Numbered from the stretch's first letter, positions 54,816 to 63,708 are shown. The stretch is DNA of 64,000 nucleotides from an uncultured Ruthenibacterium sp. (GCA_910587145.1 CAJUMH010000003.1:57964-121963), one strand, 5' to 3'. Numbers and translations: made by a program. The notes: generated by a model from the sequence alone, not told the origin.

Positions 54816-56018
54816 TCAAGATTCCTCCTCTGCCTGGGGCAGCGGCAGCCACGCGGCGCCGACACCCTGTTCCTCTTCAACCGTTTGCGGTCGGGTAAGC
54901 GTCAGATAATTGAGCCCGGCTGCATCGTAGCCCACGGTTACAGTACCGGCCATACCCCGCTGCTGGACGGTGGGCCGGCCTTCTTCGTCGAATACACCGG
55001 CGTATACGCCGGACGGGCTCTCCGGCAGATCGCCCCAGCGGGCGGGCAGGTTCTCTTCGTGGGGAATGCTGTAAACCGTAAAGGCCGTTTCGCCTGTGAA
55101 CAGGCCGCCCTTCAGCGTACTCTCCACCCGCAGAAAAGCGCCGCTGTCAAAGCGCAGACAGTCTGCCTGCGCCGCGCCTTCGCCGCCGTTGGACAGAGAT
55201 TCGCAGCGCAAAACGGCAGCGGTCAGCGGGGTGATGCGCAGGCTCAGCGCCTGCCCGTCGGGCAAAGCCAGACACATCTCAAAAACCGGCAGCGTGCCGT
55301 CGATCCATGCAGTCAGCTCGCCCTCGGCGCCTTCCTGCGGCGTGCTGCGATACCGTCGCGCGCCAGCGCCGGTGGTGGGCATCACGGCGTTGAGCCAATC
55401 GGCATTCTGCACCCGATCGATCAAAGCCGGCATGTCGCCCGCTGCGGCCGCCTCTACCGCCTGCCGCAGCATTTGCGCCGTTTCGTCGCGTTCCTGCGCG
55501 ATCGGGACAACAACCTCTTCCAGACAGGCCGCGGCCTCCCGGCCGTCGGCGCGGCGGGCGGCCAGCTCCCAAAGGTCGCGGGCGGCGCGGGCCTCGCCGT
55601 CCTCCAGCATCCGGCGGCCCAGACACACCATCTGGGCGGTATCCAGCTCGCTGCGCTCCTGCAAAACCAGATAGGCCTCCTTCATGCCGGGGCCGCTCAA
55701 AGTCTCGTCCGCGCCGGCGGCCAGCCGCCGGTACAGCGCGCTGTCCAACTGCCCGGGAAAAGCCTCCTCGGCGGCAAGAATGGCTTTTTGCACATCTTCC
55801 TCAGAGACAGCGTCCCCGAGCGGATCGGCGCTCTTATCTTCTTCACTCTGCGCCGCGCCGGCACCGTCCGCCGCCGCAATTGCTTCATAGGCGGCACGCT
55901 GCAGCGAAGCAAGGGTCGGCGGCTCGGCGGCCTCGTCCTGCGGGGCATGGCAGCCGGCCAAAAGCAGGGCTGCGGCAAGCAATACGCCCGCGAATTTGCC
56001 TCGGATGTTCAATGGCAT
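54816..56018 (-). CDS. Lipoprotein of unknown function
   Basis: 400 aa. Lipoprotein signal GVLLAAALLLAGC with Cys23. Residues about 40-90 are acidic and disordered, 90-200 helical with repeated EEDVQKAILAAEEAF and ARDLWELAARRADGR stretches, and the C-terminal half is beta-rich (LRITPLTAAVLRCESLSN, FTVYSIPHEENLPARW). No known family recognised. GAGGTG precedes ATG 56018. It opens the operon from a perfect consensus promoter and is immediately coupled to the M6 protease; an envelope partner or chaperone of the protease is a reasonable inference. Confidence 0.82.
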   Translation of the reverse strand: MPLNIRGKFAGVLLAAALLLAGCHAPQDEAAEPPTLASLQRAAYEAIAAADGAGAAQSEEDKSADPLGDAVSEEDVQKAILAAEEAFPGQLDSALYRRLAAGADETLSGPGMKEAYLVLQERSELDTAQMVCLGRRMLEDGEARAARDLWELAARRADGREAAACLEEVVVPIAQERDETAQMLRQAVEAAAAGDMPALIDRVQNADWLNAVMPTTGAGARRYRSTPQEGAEGELTAWIDGTLPVFEMCLALPDGQALSLRITPLTAAVLRCESLSNGGEGAAQADCLRFDSGAFLRVESTLKGGLFTGETAFTVYSIPHEENLPARWGDLPESPSGVYAGVFDEEGRPTVQQRGMAGTVTVGYDAAGLNYLTLTRPQTVEEEQGVGAAWLPLPQAEEES

Positions 56019-56113
56019 CGATACACCTCATTCTGCGATCCCGATTCGGCCTTTTTTCGCTCTGGTCGGAGGCTGCCGGCCGTTTTTCCGGATCGTCTGC
56101 TTTCTTGTACTTT

Positions 56114-56142
56114 ATTATACGGGCGGAGCCTTTCGCTGTCAA
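56114..56142 (-). promoter_or_regulatory. Perfect consensus promoter of the lipoprotein-protease operon
   Basis: Read leftward: TTGACA (56142-56137), 17-base spacer, TATAAT (56119-56114), an exact sigma-A consensus 96 bases upstream of the start. Confidence 0.92.
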
Positions 56143-56212
56143 CAGGCGCCGGTGCCAAAAGGGCGGAACCGGTACAAAGAAAGGAACCGGCGCAAAAACG
56201 GCAAACCGGCTA

Positions 56213-56241
56213 TGGACAATTCCGAAAAAATCAAGTATAAT
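56213..56241 (+). promoter_or_regulatory. Promoter of the DUF5655-AAA unit
   Basis: TGGACA (56213-56218), 17-base spacer, TATAAT (56236-56241). It is back to back with the promoter at 56114-56142. AACCGG recurs three times between them. Confidence 0.85.
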
Positions 56242-56247
56242 AAGGCA

Positions 56248-56336
56248 CAAAGGCTGTCTAACACCGTAAGTACGGCGTTTTGCCGGGCAAAGCCAATTTG
56301 CTGCCCCGGGGCTGTGATGCAGCCTCGGTTTTTTCT
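56248..56336 (+). ncRNA. Leader RNA ending in an intrinsic terminator
   Basis: The transcript from 56248 can fold CCGT-AAGT-ACGG (around 56263), then CCGGGGCTG with CAGCCTCGG as a 9-bp terminator stem (56308-56330) followed by TTTTTT. An upstream GCCGGGCA can pair with TGCCCCGG, which would break the terminator. This is the layout of an attenuator, or of a separate small RNA of about 90 nt. No riboswitch class recognised. Confidence 0.6.
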
Positions 56337-56386
56337 CTCTCTGCGCCGGCAGCCCGCCGCGGGGAGGTATCGCCGGAGGCGGAACC

Positions 56387-56773
56387 ATGAACGGATTCGA
56401 TCCCGAAACACTGCAGTTTTTTGCGCAGCAGCCGGATGCGCTGCCGCTGTACGGCGCTTTTTTGGAAGGCGTGTATGCGCTGGACGCCGCGGTGCGGATC
56501 CGTGTACAAAAAACGCAGATCACCCTTTCAAACCGCTGCGTATTCGCCTGTGTTTCCTTTGCCCGCGTGCGAAAAAAATCGCTGCTGCCAAAGCCGTATC
56601 TCGTTATTACGCTTGGGCTGCCGTTCGCGCTGGATTCCGCGCGCGTTGCGGTAAAAACCGAGCCCTATCCCGGGCGCTGGACGCACCACATTGTGCTCTC
56701 CCGCCCGCAGGACGCGGATGCCGAGCTGGCCGAATGGCTGCGGCTGGCCTATGATTTTTCGATGCAGAAGTGA
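56387..56773 (+). CDS. DUF5655 domain protein
   Basis: 128 aa. ETLQFFAQQPDALPLYGAFL, VRIRVQKTQITLSNRCVFAC and SFARVRKKSLLPKPYLVITL match DUF5655, a small domain of unknown function with a conserved VxxxKTQI/FAxVR pattern. GGAGG lies before ATG 56387. It lies at the start of the unit with the AAA protein (34 bases downstream), after a leader with a terminator. No membrane part. A regulatory or DNA/RNA-related role has been proposed for DUF5655 relatives, but nothing in the sequence shows it. Confidence 0.75.
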   Translation: MNGFDPETLQFFAQQPDALPLYGAFLEGVYALDAAVRIRVQKTQITLSNRCVFACVSFARVRKKSLLPKPYLVITLGLPFALDSARVAVKTEPYPGRWTHHIVLSRPQDADAELAEWLRLAYDFSMQK

Positions 56774-56807
56774 CAGGGAGCGCATTTTGCTCCATGGGAG
56801 GCTTTTC

Positions 56808-59162
56808 GTGAAAAACGAACTCGATGATCTGCTCAACAATGTGTTTGGCTCACGTATGCCGCGCACGGGCGCAAAATCGCCCGATGCGGAAAAAGGCGCG
56901 CAAAAAAACGCTGTGCCGCAATTGACGCTGACGCCGGACAATACGCCGCAGGCGCGCCGTGCGGCGAACGCAGCCGCCGCTTCGCGGCGGGGTGCGGCGG
57001 GCACGGCTTCGCGGACGGGCACGGCGCGCGGTGCGGCGCGGCCCGGGCAGGCGGCGGGGCGCGCCGCACAAAGCCCCTTTGGGCAGGCGGGCCTTGCGGC
57101 GGCGCAGCCGCCGGAAAAACCGAACCCGTCGCCGTCCTCCGATTGGGCGGCCGTCGAGCGCCGCGCCGCCGAGGCGAAAAAAGATCTGGAGGCGCTGGAA
57201 CGGGCCGTGCCACAAACGGGCGCGGCGCTTGGCGACGCTATTTTGCGCCAGCGGCAGCAGATCGACGCGCTTTCCGATATCCGGCGCATCAGCCGCGAGC
57301 TGGAGCAGCCGGAGGTGCGCGGCCTTGCCGCGCCGGAGCCGTCCGCGCCGCAGAGAGAGGCGCCGCCCACGTCTGCCGCGCCGCGCGGCAGAGCGGGGCT
57401 GGAGGGCTTTGAAGGCCTTGCCGAGACACTGGGCAAAACCGTTTTGGGGCAGACGGAATATCTGCAAAAGCTGGTAATCGCGCTCAAGCGCCCCTATGTG
57501 ATGGGGCATACGGGCGAAAGCGCCCGCAGCGCGTTTTACGTTACCGGCCCGGCGGATACGGGCAAACGCCTCAGCCTTACGGCCGCGGCGAAAGCGCTGA
57601 CAGAGACAGGCGTATTCACCGACGAAAATATCGCGTGGATGGATCTGTCGCTGTATCCCACCGCCGCCGAGGAAAAGCTGTTTTTGCAGGATCTGTATAT
57701 GGCGCTGGCGGCCAAGGGCGATGTGGTGGTGTTCGAGCATTACGAGCGCTGCCAGCCCGCGTTTTTAACGGTGCTGGACAATCTTGTCCGGCGCGGCAAA
57801 AGCCCCCTGGCCGGACGCTATGTGATGCAGAACGGGCGGCTGATCGACGCGGGCGGCGCGCTGGTGACAGACGCGGTGGGCGCGCTCACGCCGCGCGGCA
57901 AATATCTGGTGCTGCTGGACGAGGCGCCTGTGGCAAAGCTGGCCGATCGGTTCGGTGCGCCGTTTGTAACGGCGCTGGGCGATGTGTGCGAGACGCAGCC
58001 CCTCGAGCCAAAGAGCCTTGCCGCCGTGGCAAAGGCCGAATTTGAGAAAATGGCCGCGCGTGCCCGGCAGACGCTGGGCTTTGCGGTGACGGCTTCGGAG
58101 CGCGCGCTGGAGCTTGCCGCGCATAGCGGCGGCCGGGCGCCGGGCGCCGGGGGGATCCTGGCGTTTTGGGAACGCGCCTATCGCGCCTTGGCGCAGTACC
58201 GGCTGGAGCACGACGGGACGCCCGGCTCTGCCGCGTTGGATGTGGACGGCGGACGGCTGACGGCGGAACTTGGCGCGGGCGCGCTGGATCTGCTGGCGCT
58301 GCTGCCCGAGGCGTACCGCGGCGAGCTGGAGGCCGTGAAGGCCGAGCTGGAAAGCGTTGTCGGCCTGGCCGAGATTAAGCAATATGTGCTGAGCCTTGAA
58401 AAAAACTTCGCCGTACAGGCGCGCCGCAGGGACGCGGGCCTGAAGACGGCCGAGGTTTCGATGCACATGATCTTTACCGGCAACCCCGGCACGGGCAAAA
58501 CGACCGTCGCGCGGCTCATCAGCAAATACCTGAAGGCCATCGGCGTGCTTACGGGCGGGCAGCTGGTGGAGGTAACGCGCGCCGATCTGGTGGGCCGCTA
58601 TGTGGGCCACACCGCGCCGCTTACCACAAAGGTGCTGAAATCGGCGGTGGGCGGCGTGCTGTTCATCGACGAGGCCTACAGTCTGTATCGCGGCAGGGAG
58701 GACAGCTTCGGCCTTGAAGCCATCGATACGCTCGTGAAGGGGATGGAGGATTACCGCGGCGATCTGATCGTGATTCTTGCGGGCTATTCCAACGAAATGC
58801 AGCAGTTCCTGACGGCGAACAGCGGGCTGAAAAGCCGCTTTCCGAACATTATGGAATTCCCCGATTACACGGGCGAGGAGCTGCTGGCCATTGCGCGGCT
58901 GCAGGCAAAGGGCAAGGGCTACGAGATCGACGGGCGCTGCGATGCAAACCTGCTGCTGTATTTTAACACCGTACAGATGACGCGTGCGCGCGATGCAGGC
59001 AACGGACGGCTCGCGCGCAACAAGGTGGAGCAGGCGATTTTAAATCAGTCAAAGCGTCTTGCCGCACAGCCGGAGGCGGAGCTTTCGCAGCTGCTGCCGG
59101 AGGACTTTGATCTGACGGACGCAAAAACGCAGCGCTTCGCCGGCGAAGCGCCGGCCCCGTGA
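56808..59162 (+). CDS. Double AAA+ protein: degenerate Clp-like plus SpoVK/CbbX-like ATPase
   Basis: 784 aa. Residues 1-180 are a disordered Ala/Arg/Gly-rich arm followed by a helix. The first AAA module (about 205-450) has a broken Walker A, GPADTGKRLSL (Arg instead of Thr/Ser, residues ~247), and a broken Walker B, VVVFEHYE (~306). The second (about 500-780) is intact: FTGNPGTGKTTVARLISKYL (~560), VGGVLFIDEAYSLYRG (~614), YSNEMQQFLTANSGLKSRFP with the Arg finger. The second is of the SpoVK/CbxX type. GTG 56808 follows GGGAGGC. Comparable stage V sporulation proteins exist, but the double build is unusual. Function is open. Confidence 0.88.
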   Translation: MKNELDDLLNNVFGSRMPRTGAKSPDAEKGAQKNAVPQLTLTPDNTPQARRAANAAAASRRGAAGTASRTGTARGAARPGQAAGRAAQSPFGQAGLAAAQPPEKPNPSPSSDWAAVERRAAEAKKDLEALERAVPQTGAALGDAILRQRQQIDALSDIRRISRELEQPEVRGLAAPEPSAPQREAPPTSAAPRGRAGLEGFEGLAETLGKTVLGQTEYLQKLVIALKRPYVMGHTGESARSAFYVTGPADTGKRLSLTAAAKALTETGVFTDENIAWMDLSLYPTAAEEKLFLQDLYMALAAKGDVVVFEHYERCQPAFLTVLDNLVRRGKSPLAGRYVMQNGRLIDAGGALVTDAVGALTPRGKYLVLLDEAPVAKLADRFGAPFVTALGDVCETQPLEPKSLAAVAKAEFEKMAARARQTLGFAVTASERALELAAHSGGRAPGAGGILAFWERAYRALAQYRLEHDGTPGSAALDVDGGRLTAELGAGALDLLALLPEAYRGELEAVKAELESVVGLAEIKQYVLSLEKNFAVQARRRDAGLKTAEVSMHMIFTGNPGTGKTTVARLISKYLKAIGVLTGGQLVEVTRADLVGRYVGHTAPLTTKVLKSAVGGVLFIDEAYSLYRGREDSFGLEAIDTLVKGMEDYRGDLIVILAGYSNEMQQFLTANSGLKSRFPNIMEFPDYTGEELLAIARLQAKGKGYEIDGRCDANLLLYFNTVQMTRARDAGNGRLARNKVEQAILNQSKRLAAQPEAELSQLLPEDFDLTDAKTQRFAGEAPAP

Positions 59163-59302
59163 GGGGCGCTTTTATGGGCGCGCAGCGTTCAATCGCCGGC
59201 GTCCGGCGCATTGAAGAAAAAAGGATGAGGCAAAGGCTGTGCCGCCGGCCGGTCTGCGCGGCCGCTGGGGCGGCTTTTCAGAAAAAACGGAGGCTTGAAA
59301 CA

Positions 59303-59785
59303 ATGATCGAGATCACCATGCAAAACGGCAAAACCATCCGCATCGAGCTGGACGCGGCCGCCGCGCCGCTGACAGTGGAAAATTTTACAAAGCTGGTCAA
59401 CGAGGGCTTTTACGATGGGCTTACATTTCATCGCGTGATCCCCGGCTTTATGATCCAGGGCGGCTGCCCCGAGGGCACGGGCATGGGCGGCCCGGGCTAT
59501 GCCATCAAGGGCGAGTTTGCCGCGAACGGTGTGGATAACCCCATCCGTCACACGCGCGGCGTCATCAGTATGGCGCGCAGCCAGGCGCCCGATTCGGCGG
59601 GCAGCCAGTTCTTCATCATGCATGCCGACGCCCCGCATCTGGATGGGCAATACGCCGCGTTTGGCCATGTGGTGGAGGGCATGGAGGTGGTGGACGAGAT
59701 CGCCGCCGTGACGACCGATTTTCGCGATAAGCCCAAAACGCCCGTGGTGATGAAGACCGTGCGGGTGGTGGAACAGGCAGAATAA
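59303..59785 (+). CDS. Cyclophilin-type peptidyl-prolyl isomerase
   Basis: 160 aa, cytosolic. FHRVIPGFMIQGGCPEGTGMGG, FAANGVDNPIRHTRGVISMARS, SAGSQFFIMHADAPHLDGQYAAFGHVVEGMEVVDEI is the complete cyclophilin core including Arg and Phe of the active site. It speeds prolyl bond isomerisation during folding. GGAGG lies nine bases before ATG 59303; upstream in-frame codons to 59159 have no site. It is in line with the AAA gene and may share its transcript. Confidence 0.95.
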   Translation: MIEITMQNGKTIRIELDAAAAPLTVENFTKLVNEGFYDGLTFHRVIPGFMIQGGCPEGTGMGGPGYAIKGEFAANGVDNPIRHTRGVISMARSQAPDSAGSQFFIMHADAPHLDGQYAAFGHVVEGMEVVDEIAAVTTDFRDKPKTPVVMKTVRVVEQAE

Positions 59786-59812
59786 GCAAGGGGAAGGGCG
59801 GCCCGGCAAAGC

Positions 59813-60241
59813 ATGCAATGGTTTAAAAAACTGTTTTCCTTTTTTTGGGATAAAAGCCTGCTGATTTTTTTGATTATTGGCGGGCTGAATACCGTCGTCA
59901 GCGTAATGGGCAGCCAGCTGCTGTACGGCGTGCTGGGATACTGGGGCTCGACGGCGCTGATGTTTGCCGTTTGCAGCGTATTCAGCTTTATCTTCAACCG
60001 CAAATACAGCTTTGAAAGCAAGGCCCCGCTGCTGCAAAGCGCCGTGCGCTTTTCGCTGGTGATCGCGGGATGCTACCTGCTCAGCTTCGGCCTTTCGGAT
60101 CTGATCGTGCCGGGATTTCTGGCGCGGTTTTTCCCCGTGGTTCCCGAGGCGTGGCGCGGCCGCATTGCCATGCTGGCGGCACAGGTGATCTTTACCGGGT
60201 GCAACTACTTGGGCCAGCGGCTGTGGGCGTTTAAAGAGTAA
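59813..60241 (+). CDS. GtrA family membrane protein
   Basis: 142 aa with four helices. SLLIFLIIGGLNTVVSVMGS, FAVCSVFSFIFNRKYSF (family signature NRKYSF) and CNYLGQRLWAFKE identify GtrA, a flippase for lipid-linked sugars such as undecaprenyl-phosphate-glucose. AAGGG precedes ATG 59813; it follows the cyclophilin by 27 bases. The partner glycosyltransferase is not in the window. Confidence 0.92.
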   Translation: MQWFKKLFSFFWDKSLLIFLIIGGLNTVVSVMGSQLLYGVLGYWGSTALMFAVCSVFSFIFNRKYSFESKAPLLQSAVRFSLVIAGCYLLSFGLSDLIVPGFLARFFPVVPEAWRGRIAMLAAQVIFTGCNYLGQRLWAFKE

Positions 60242-60317
60242 AAAGCCCGGGGAGGACGAAGACGAAAAAGAGCAAAAACCAGAGCGGCGCCGGAAAAGCC
60301 CGCCAAAGAAAGAAAAG

Positions 60318-60360
60318 CGGCCTGAGAATGGCGTTAGCCATCCTCAGGCCGTAGGTTTTT
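60318..60360 (+). terminator. Intrinsic terminator after gtrA
   Basis: CGGCCTGAG (60318-60326) and CTCAGGCCG (60343-60351), one mismatch, then ATGGC/GCCAT and loop GTTA, followed by TAGGTTTTT. Confidence 0.92.
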
Positions 60361-60471
60361 GCGCTTGCAGGAAGCGCTGCCCCGGAAAACGGGCCGGGAT
60401 CACGCGGGCCGGGGCCGTTTTGCCGGGCCCGCCGGGCTGCAAAGCGGGGAAAAGCCCGCCTGCGCCCGCGC

Positions 60472-60666
60472 TTAAATATAGGTATCGATATAGCTCTGGC
60501 CGGGGAACGACGCGGGCACAGACTGAGCCAGATCTTCGATCAGGCTCAGGGCCTGCTGCTCCATGCCCTCCATCGATTTTTTCAACAGGGCCGTGCTGTA
60601 AGCGGTTTCCAGCTGCATCGCGCTCATGCTCATAGAGGCGGCGGCAATGCCGTTCATCATTTCCAT
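60472..60666 (-). CDS. YjfB-like putative motility protein
   Basis: 64 aa, helical and signal-less: IAAASMSMSAMQLETAYSTA, LLKKSMEGMEQQALSLIEDL, then a short C-terminal tail. It resembles the YjfB putative motility family of Bacilli and Clostridia. AAGGAGG precedes ATG 60666. No flagellar gene is near, so its place in motility is unproven. Confidence 0.7.
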   Translation of the reverse strand: MEMMNGIAAASMSMSAMQLETAYSTALLKKSMEGMEQQALSLIEDLAQSVPASFPGQSYIDTYI

Positions 60667-60848
60667 AAAAATTCCTCCTTGGGGCGGGATCGCCGCAGAC
60701 ACCTGTTTGCCCTTTGGCCGAAAGCGTTCTGCAGCTTTCGCATTTGATTGCGTTTTTATTATAAGGCATCCGGTGCAAAAATGCAAGAGGGCGCTTCGGC
60801 TTTGCGCAAAACTGCCTTTGGCGCTGCGCCGCGTGCGGCGCGGCGGGC

Positions 60849-61472
60849 TTACACGGGCGCGGGCCCGGCGGCCGCGGGAGCCGCGTCTGCTCTGCGGCAC
60901 CCGGATACCAGATATTTTTCCGCGTCGGCTTCGGCGGTGTCTGCCTCGAACCATGGCGCGAACAGCGCGGCCAGCGCGCTTGGCGGCAGCATCTCGCGGG
61001 AGACGTGTTCGGCACGGCCCGCGTGGTGGCGGCGCAGCGCTTCCAGCCCCATACTGTGCGCCACGGTAAGCCGGCCGCCCGGCTTTACCCACCGGGCAAG
61101 GCAGGCGATCAGACGCGCCGGGTCTTCAAAATGCGGGAAAGCATTGTATACCACGCAGCAATCACAGCGCAGGTGGACGGGGAGCGTTTCAATATCGGCG
61201 CAGAGCACTTCAATGCGCGGATCGCTCTGCTTTGCAACCGCGATGCGTGTCATCTCGCGGGAGAGATCTACGCCGATCACGCGGGAAACGTTCCTTGCCA
61301 GATAATACGGAAACAGCACGCCCGTGCCGCAGGCAACGTCCAGCACGACGGTGTGCCTTGTCACACCGGCCGTATCTAAAATCAGACGAAGCTTTTCGTC
61401 GTCTGTCACCATGCGGGCATCCCAGTGGGGGGCCTGAAGGTCAAAATATGCAGCGATCTCCCGTTTATTCAT
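60849..61472 (-). CDS. Class I SAM-dependent methyltransferase
   Basis: 207 aa. IAAYFDLQAPHWDARMVTDD, motif I VVLDVACGTGVLFPYYLA, VIGVDLSREMTRIAVAK, motif post-I EVLCADIETLP, CDCCVVYNAFPHFED and LARWVKPGGRLTVAHSMG. This is a typical small-molecule methyltransferase of the Methyltransf_11/25 group. Substrate not predictable. The start at 61472 has GGGTGAAC upstream. The C-terminus is a loose Ala/Pro tail. It lies divergently from GH20. Confidence 0.88.
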   Translation of the reverse strand: MNKREIAAYFDLQAPHWDARMVTDDEKLRLILDTAGVTRHTVVLDVACGTGVLFPYYLARNVSRVIGVDLSREMTRIAVAKQSDPRIEVLCADIETLPVHLRCDCCVVYNAFPHFEDPARLIACLARWVKPGGRLTVAHSMGLEALRRHHAGRAEHVSREMLPPSALAALFAPWFEADTAEADAEKYLVSGCRRADAAPAAAGPAPV

Positions 61473-61581
61473 ACGCGTTCACCCAAAATCAGTATAGCGC
61501 AAACAGGCCGGGTTGTAAAGGCTCCGCAAAGCGCACGCGACAGCCGCTTTTTACAGCCCCGGCTTCTTTTGCGGCCCGGCG

Positions 61582-61633
61582 CCCCCCCCCCAAAAAAGCC
61601 GCCCCGCAAGCAGGGTGCGGCCGCGCGGGGCGG
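61582..61633. other. C10 homopolymer and GC-only hairpin
   Basis: Ten C residues (61582-61591) are followed by AAAAAA, then CCGCCCCGC (61599-61607) pairs with GCGGGGCGG (61625-61633). The tract is prone to slippage. It lies between the divergent methyltransferase and GH20 genes, outside the GH20 promoter. Confidence 0.75.
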
Positions 61634-61690
61634 GGCCGCGCAGATCATCCGGGATCCCGCCTCTATGATACACGACAAAAACGGAATCGG

Positions 61691-61719
61691 TTGCAAAGAA
61701 AAGAAAGATATGCCATAAT
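61691..61719 (+). promoter_or_regulatory. GH20 promoter
   Basis: TTGCAA (61691-61696), 17-base spacer, CATAAT (61714-61719), then a leader of about 105 bases. Confidence 0.6.
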
Positions 61720-61830
61720 AAAAAAAGAAGATTTTCGCAGCGGCCGGCCAGAGCGAGACCCCGGCCTGTTCAGAAAGCGTTCCCCCTTGAAAACCATCCT
61801 CAAAACATCATCCAGGAAAGGAGCAATTTT

Positions 61831-63708
61831 ATGCGATCCATGGTCCTGATCCCCGCACCGCAAAAGCTGCAGTGGAAGGAGGGCACTTTTGCGCTGCCCG
61901 CCGCGCCCGGCGTTGTGCTGCCCGAGGCGTTTGCCGGGCTTGCGGCGCTGCTGCCGGAGCCCTGGCACGCCGGCGCAGAGGGCTGCATTCGCTTTGCGCG
62001 GCGGGAAAACACCTGTGCCGAGGGCTATGGCGTTTCGGTTACGCCGCAGGGCGTATGCATCACGGCGGCGGCGCCGCAGGGCGCGTTTTACGCGCTGGCT
62101 ACGCTGGGGCAGCTGATCCTGCAAACGGACGGCAAAATTCCGTGCTGCGAAATTGAGGATGCGCCCGCGCTTGCCGTGCGAGGCTTTATGCTTGATATCA
62201 GCCGTGGCAAGGTGCCGACGTTGCAGGATCTGTGCGCGCTCATCGACCGGCTCGCGATGCTCAAATACAATCAGCTGCAGCTCTATGTCGAGGGCTTTTC
62301 GTTCGCCTACCCTTCCTTCCCGCAGTACTGGATGGACAAAACGCCCATCACGGGCGAAGAGATCCGCTATCTGGACAGCTATTGCCGGGCACGGTATATC
62401 GAGCTTGTGCCGAACCAGAACAGCCTGGGGCATATGGCGGATTGGATCGCGCAGCCGGAGCTGCACCATCTGGCCGTCTCGGAGGAAGGAGTGTCGTTTC
62501 TGGGCCGTTCGATGCCGCCCTCTACGATGGACCCGCTGAACCCCGAAAGCCTTGCGCTTGTGGTGCGCCTGATGGACGACCTTTTGCCGAATTTTACGTC
62601 GAACACCTTTAACGTCAACCTTGACGAGCCGTTTGAGCTGGGAACAGGCAAGAGCAGGGAGGCTGCCGAGCGGGTAGGCGTGGCAAAGCTGTATACCGAT
62701 TATATGAACGCGCTGTACAAAGAGGTGACGGCGCGCGGCAAAAGGATGATGCTGTGGGGCGATGTTCTGACAAAGCACCCCGAATCGATCGGCGATATTC
62801 CCAAGGATGTGACGGTATTGGATTGGGGCTATGAGGCCAATTCTCCGTTTGAGGAGCATGCCGCGATGCTGGAGCGGTCGGGCGTGCCGTTCCTCCTGTG
62901 CCCCGGCACCTCCACATGGCTCTCGCTCACGGGCCGCACCGATAATATGCTGAAAAATATCCGCAGCGCCGCCGAGGCGGCCCTGCGCCATGGCGCGCGC
63001 GGCGTGCTGCTAACGGAGTGGGGCGATATGGGCCACGCCGAGTACGAGCCGCTGAACGAGCCCGCGCTGGCATATGCCGCCGCCCTGTGCTGGAACGGCG
63101 CGCCGGTGGACGAGCAGGTGCTTGCCTGCTGGCTGGACCGGTTTGTATTTTTAGACGAAGCCGGCGTGATGGGAAAGCTCGTGCTGGATCTGGGCCGCTG
63201 CTATCAATTTGAGGAATTCCCCGTTTCCAACATGGTACTCGGCCGGATCCTGCTGATGCTGGGCCTTGTGCCGAAAGCCGCGCTGAAGGAGCTGACGGAA
63301 GGCATAGCGCGGCGCGCGGCGCGCAGTGAAGCGCTCGACGGTCTGGCGCAGACGATCGTGAACCGGAAGGAATTTGATGCCGCGGGGATCTGCGCGTATT
63401 TGAAGACGCTGCGCGAGCGGCTGGAGCAAAGCCGCATGCGCGGCCCGAGCGCGGTGCTTTATTACGGCGAAATCGAAAACGCCCTGCGCATGTCGGCCTT
63501 TGCGAACGATCTGCACTACGCCTGTCTGCACCTGGAAGAGATGGATGCCGCGCAAAGAGAGACGTTCCTTGCGCCGCTGTGCGAAACAGGCGAGGCGCTT
63601 TTGCGCGCGCATCCCGCGCTGTGGCTTGCCCGCAACCGTCTGCACGGCATGCACGAGAGCGTGGCCGTTTTTGAAAAAGCGCTGGCCCAGCTGCGGGCGG
63701 CAAGATAG
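61831..63708 (+). CDS. GH20 beta-N-acetylhexosaminidase-like protein
   Basis: 625 aa. An N-terminal GH20b-like domain (about 1-110) with GCIRFARRENTCAEGYGVSV is followed by the TIM barrel (about 120-450): LAVRGFMLDISRGKVPTLQD, YNQLQLYVEGFSFAYPSFPQ and the catalytic pair Asp265-Glu266 in NVNLDEPFELG (usually GGDE). SLGHMADWI and VLDWGYEANSPF complete the pocket. A helical C-terminal region follows (about 455-625). There is no signal peptide, so it acts inside the cell. AAAGGAG precedes ATG 61831. It could free HexNAc from imported short sugars, feeding the kinase at 36149. Confidence 0.85.
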   Translation: MRSMVLIPAPQKLQWKEGTFALPAAPGVVLPEAFAGLAALLPEPWHAGAEGCIRFARRENTCAEGYGVSVTPQGVCITAAAPQGAFYALATLGQLILQTDGKIPCCEIEDAPALAVRGFMLDISRGKVPTLQDLCALIDRLAMLKYNQLQLYVEGFSFAYPSFPQYWMDKTPITGEEIRYLDSYCRARYIELVPNQNSLGHMADWIAQPELHHLAVSEEGVSFLGRSMPPSTMDPLNPESLALVVRLMDDLLPNFTSNTFNVNLDEPFELGTGKSREAAERVGVAKLYTDYMNALYKEVTARGKRMMLWGDVLTKHPESIGDIPKDVTVLDWGYEANSPFEEHAAMLERSGVPFLLCPGTSTWLSLTGRTDNMLKNIRSAAEAALRHGARGVLLTEWGDMGHAEYEPLNEPALAYAAALCWNGAPVDEQVLACWLDRFVFLDEAGVMGKLVLDLGRCYQFEEFPVSNMVLGRILLMLGLVPKAALKELTEGIARRAARSEALDGLAQTIVNRKEFDAAGICAYLKTLRERLEQSRMRGPSAVLYYGEIENALRMSAFANDLHYACLHLEEMDAAQRETFLAPLCETGEALLRAHPALWLARNRLHGMHESVAVFEKALAQLRAAR

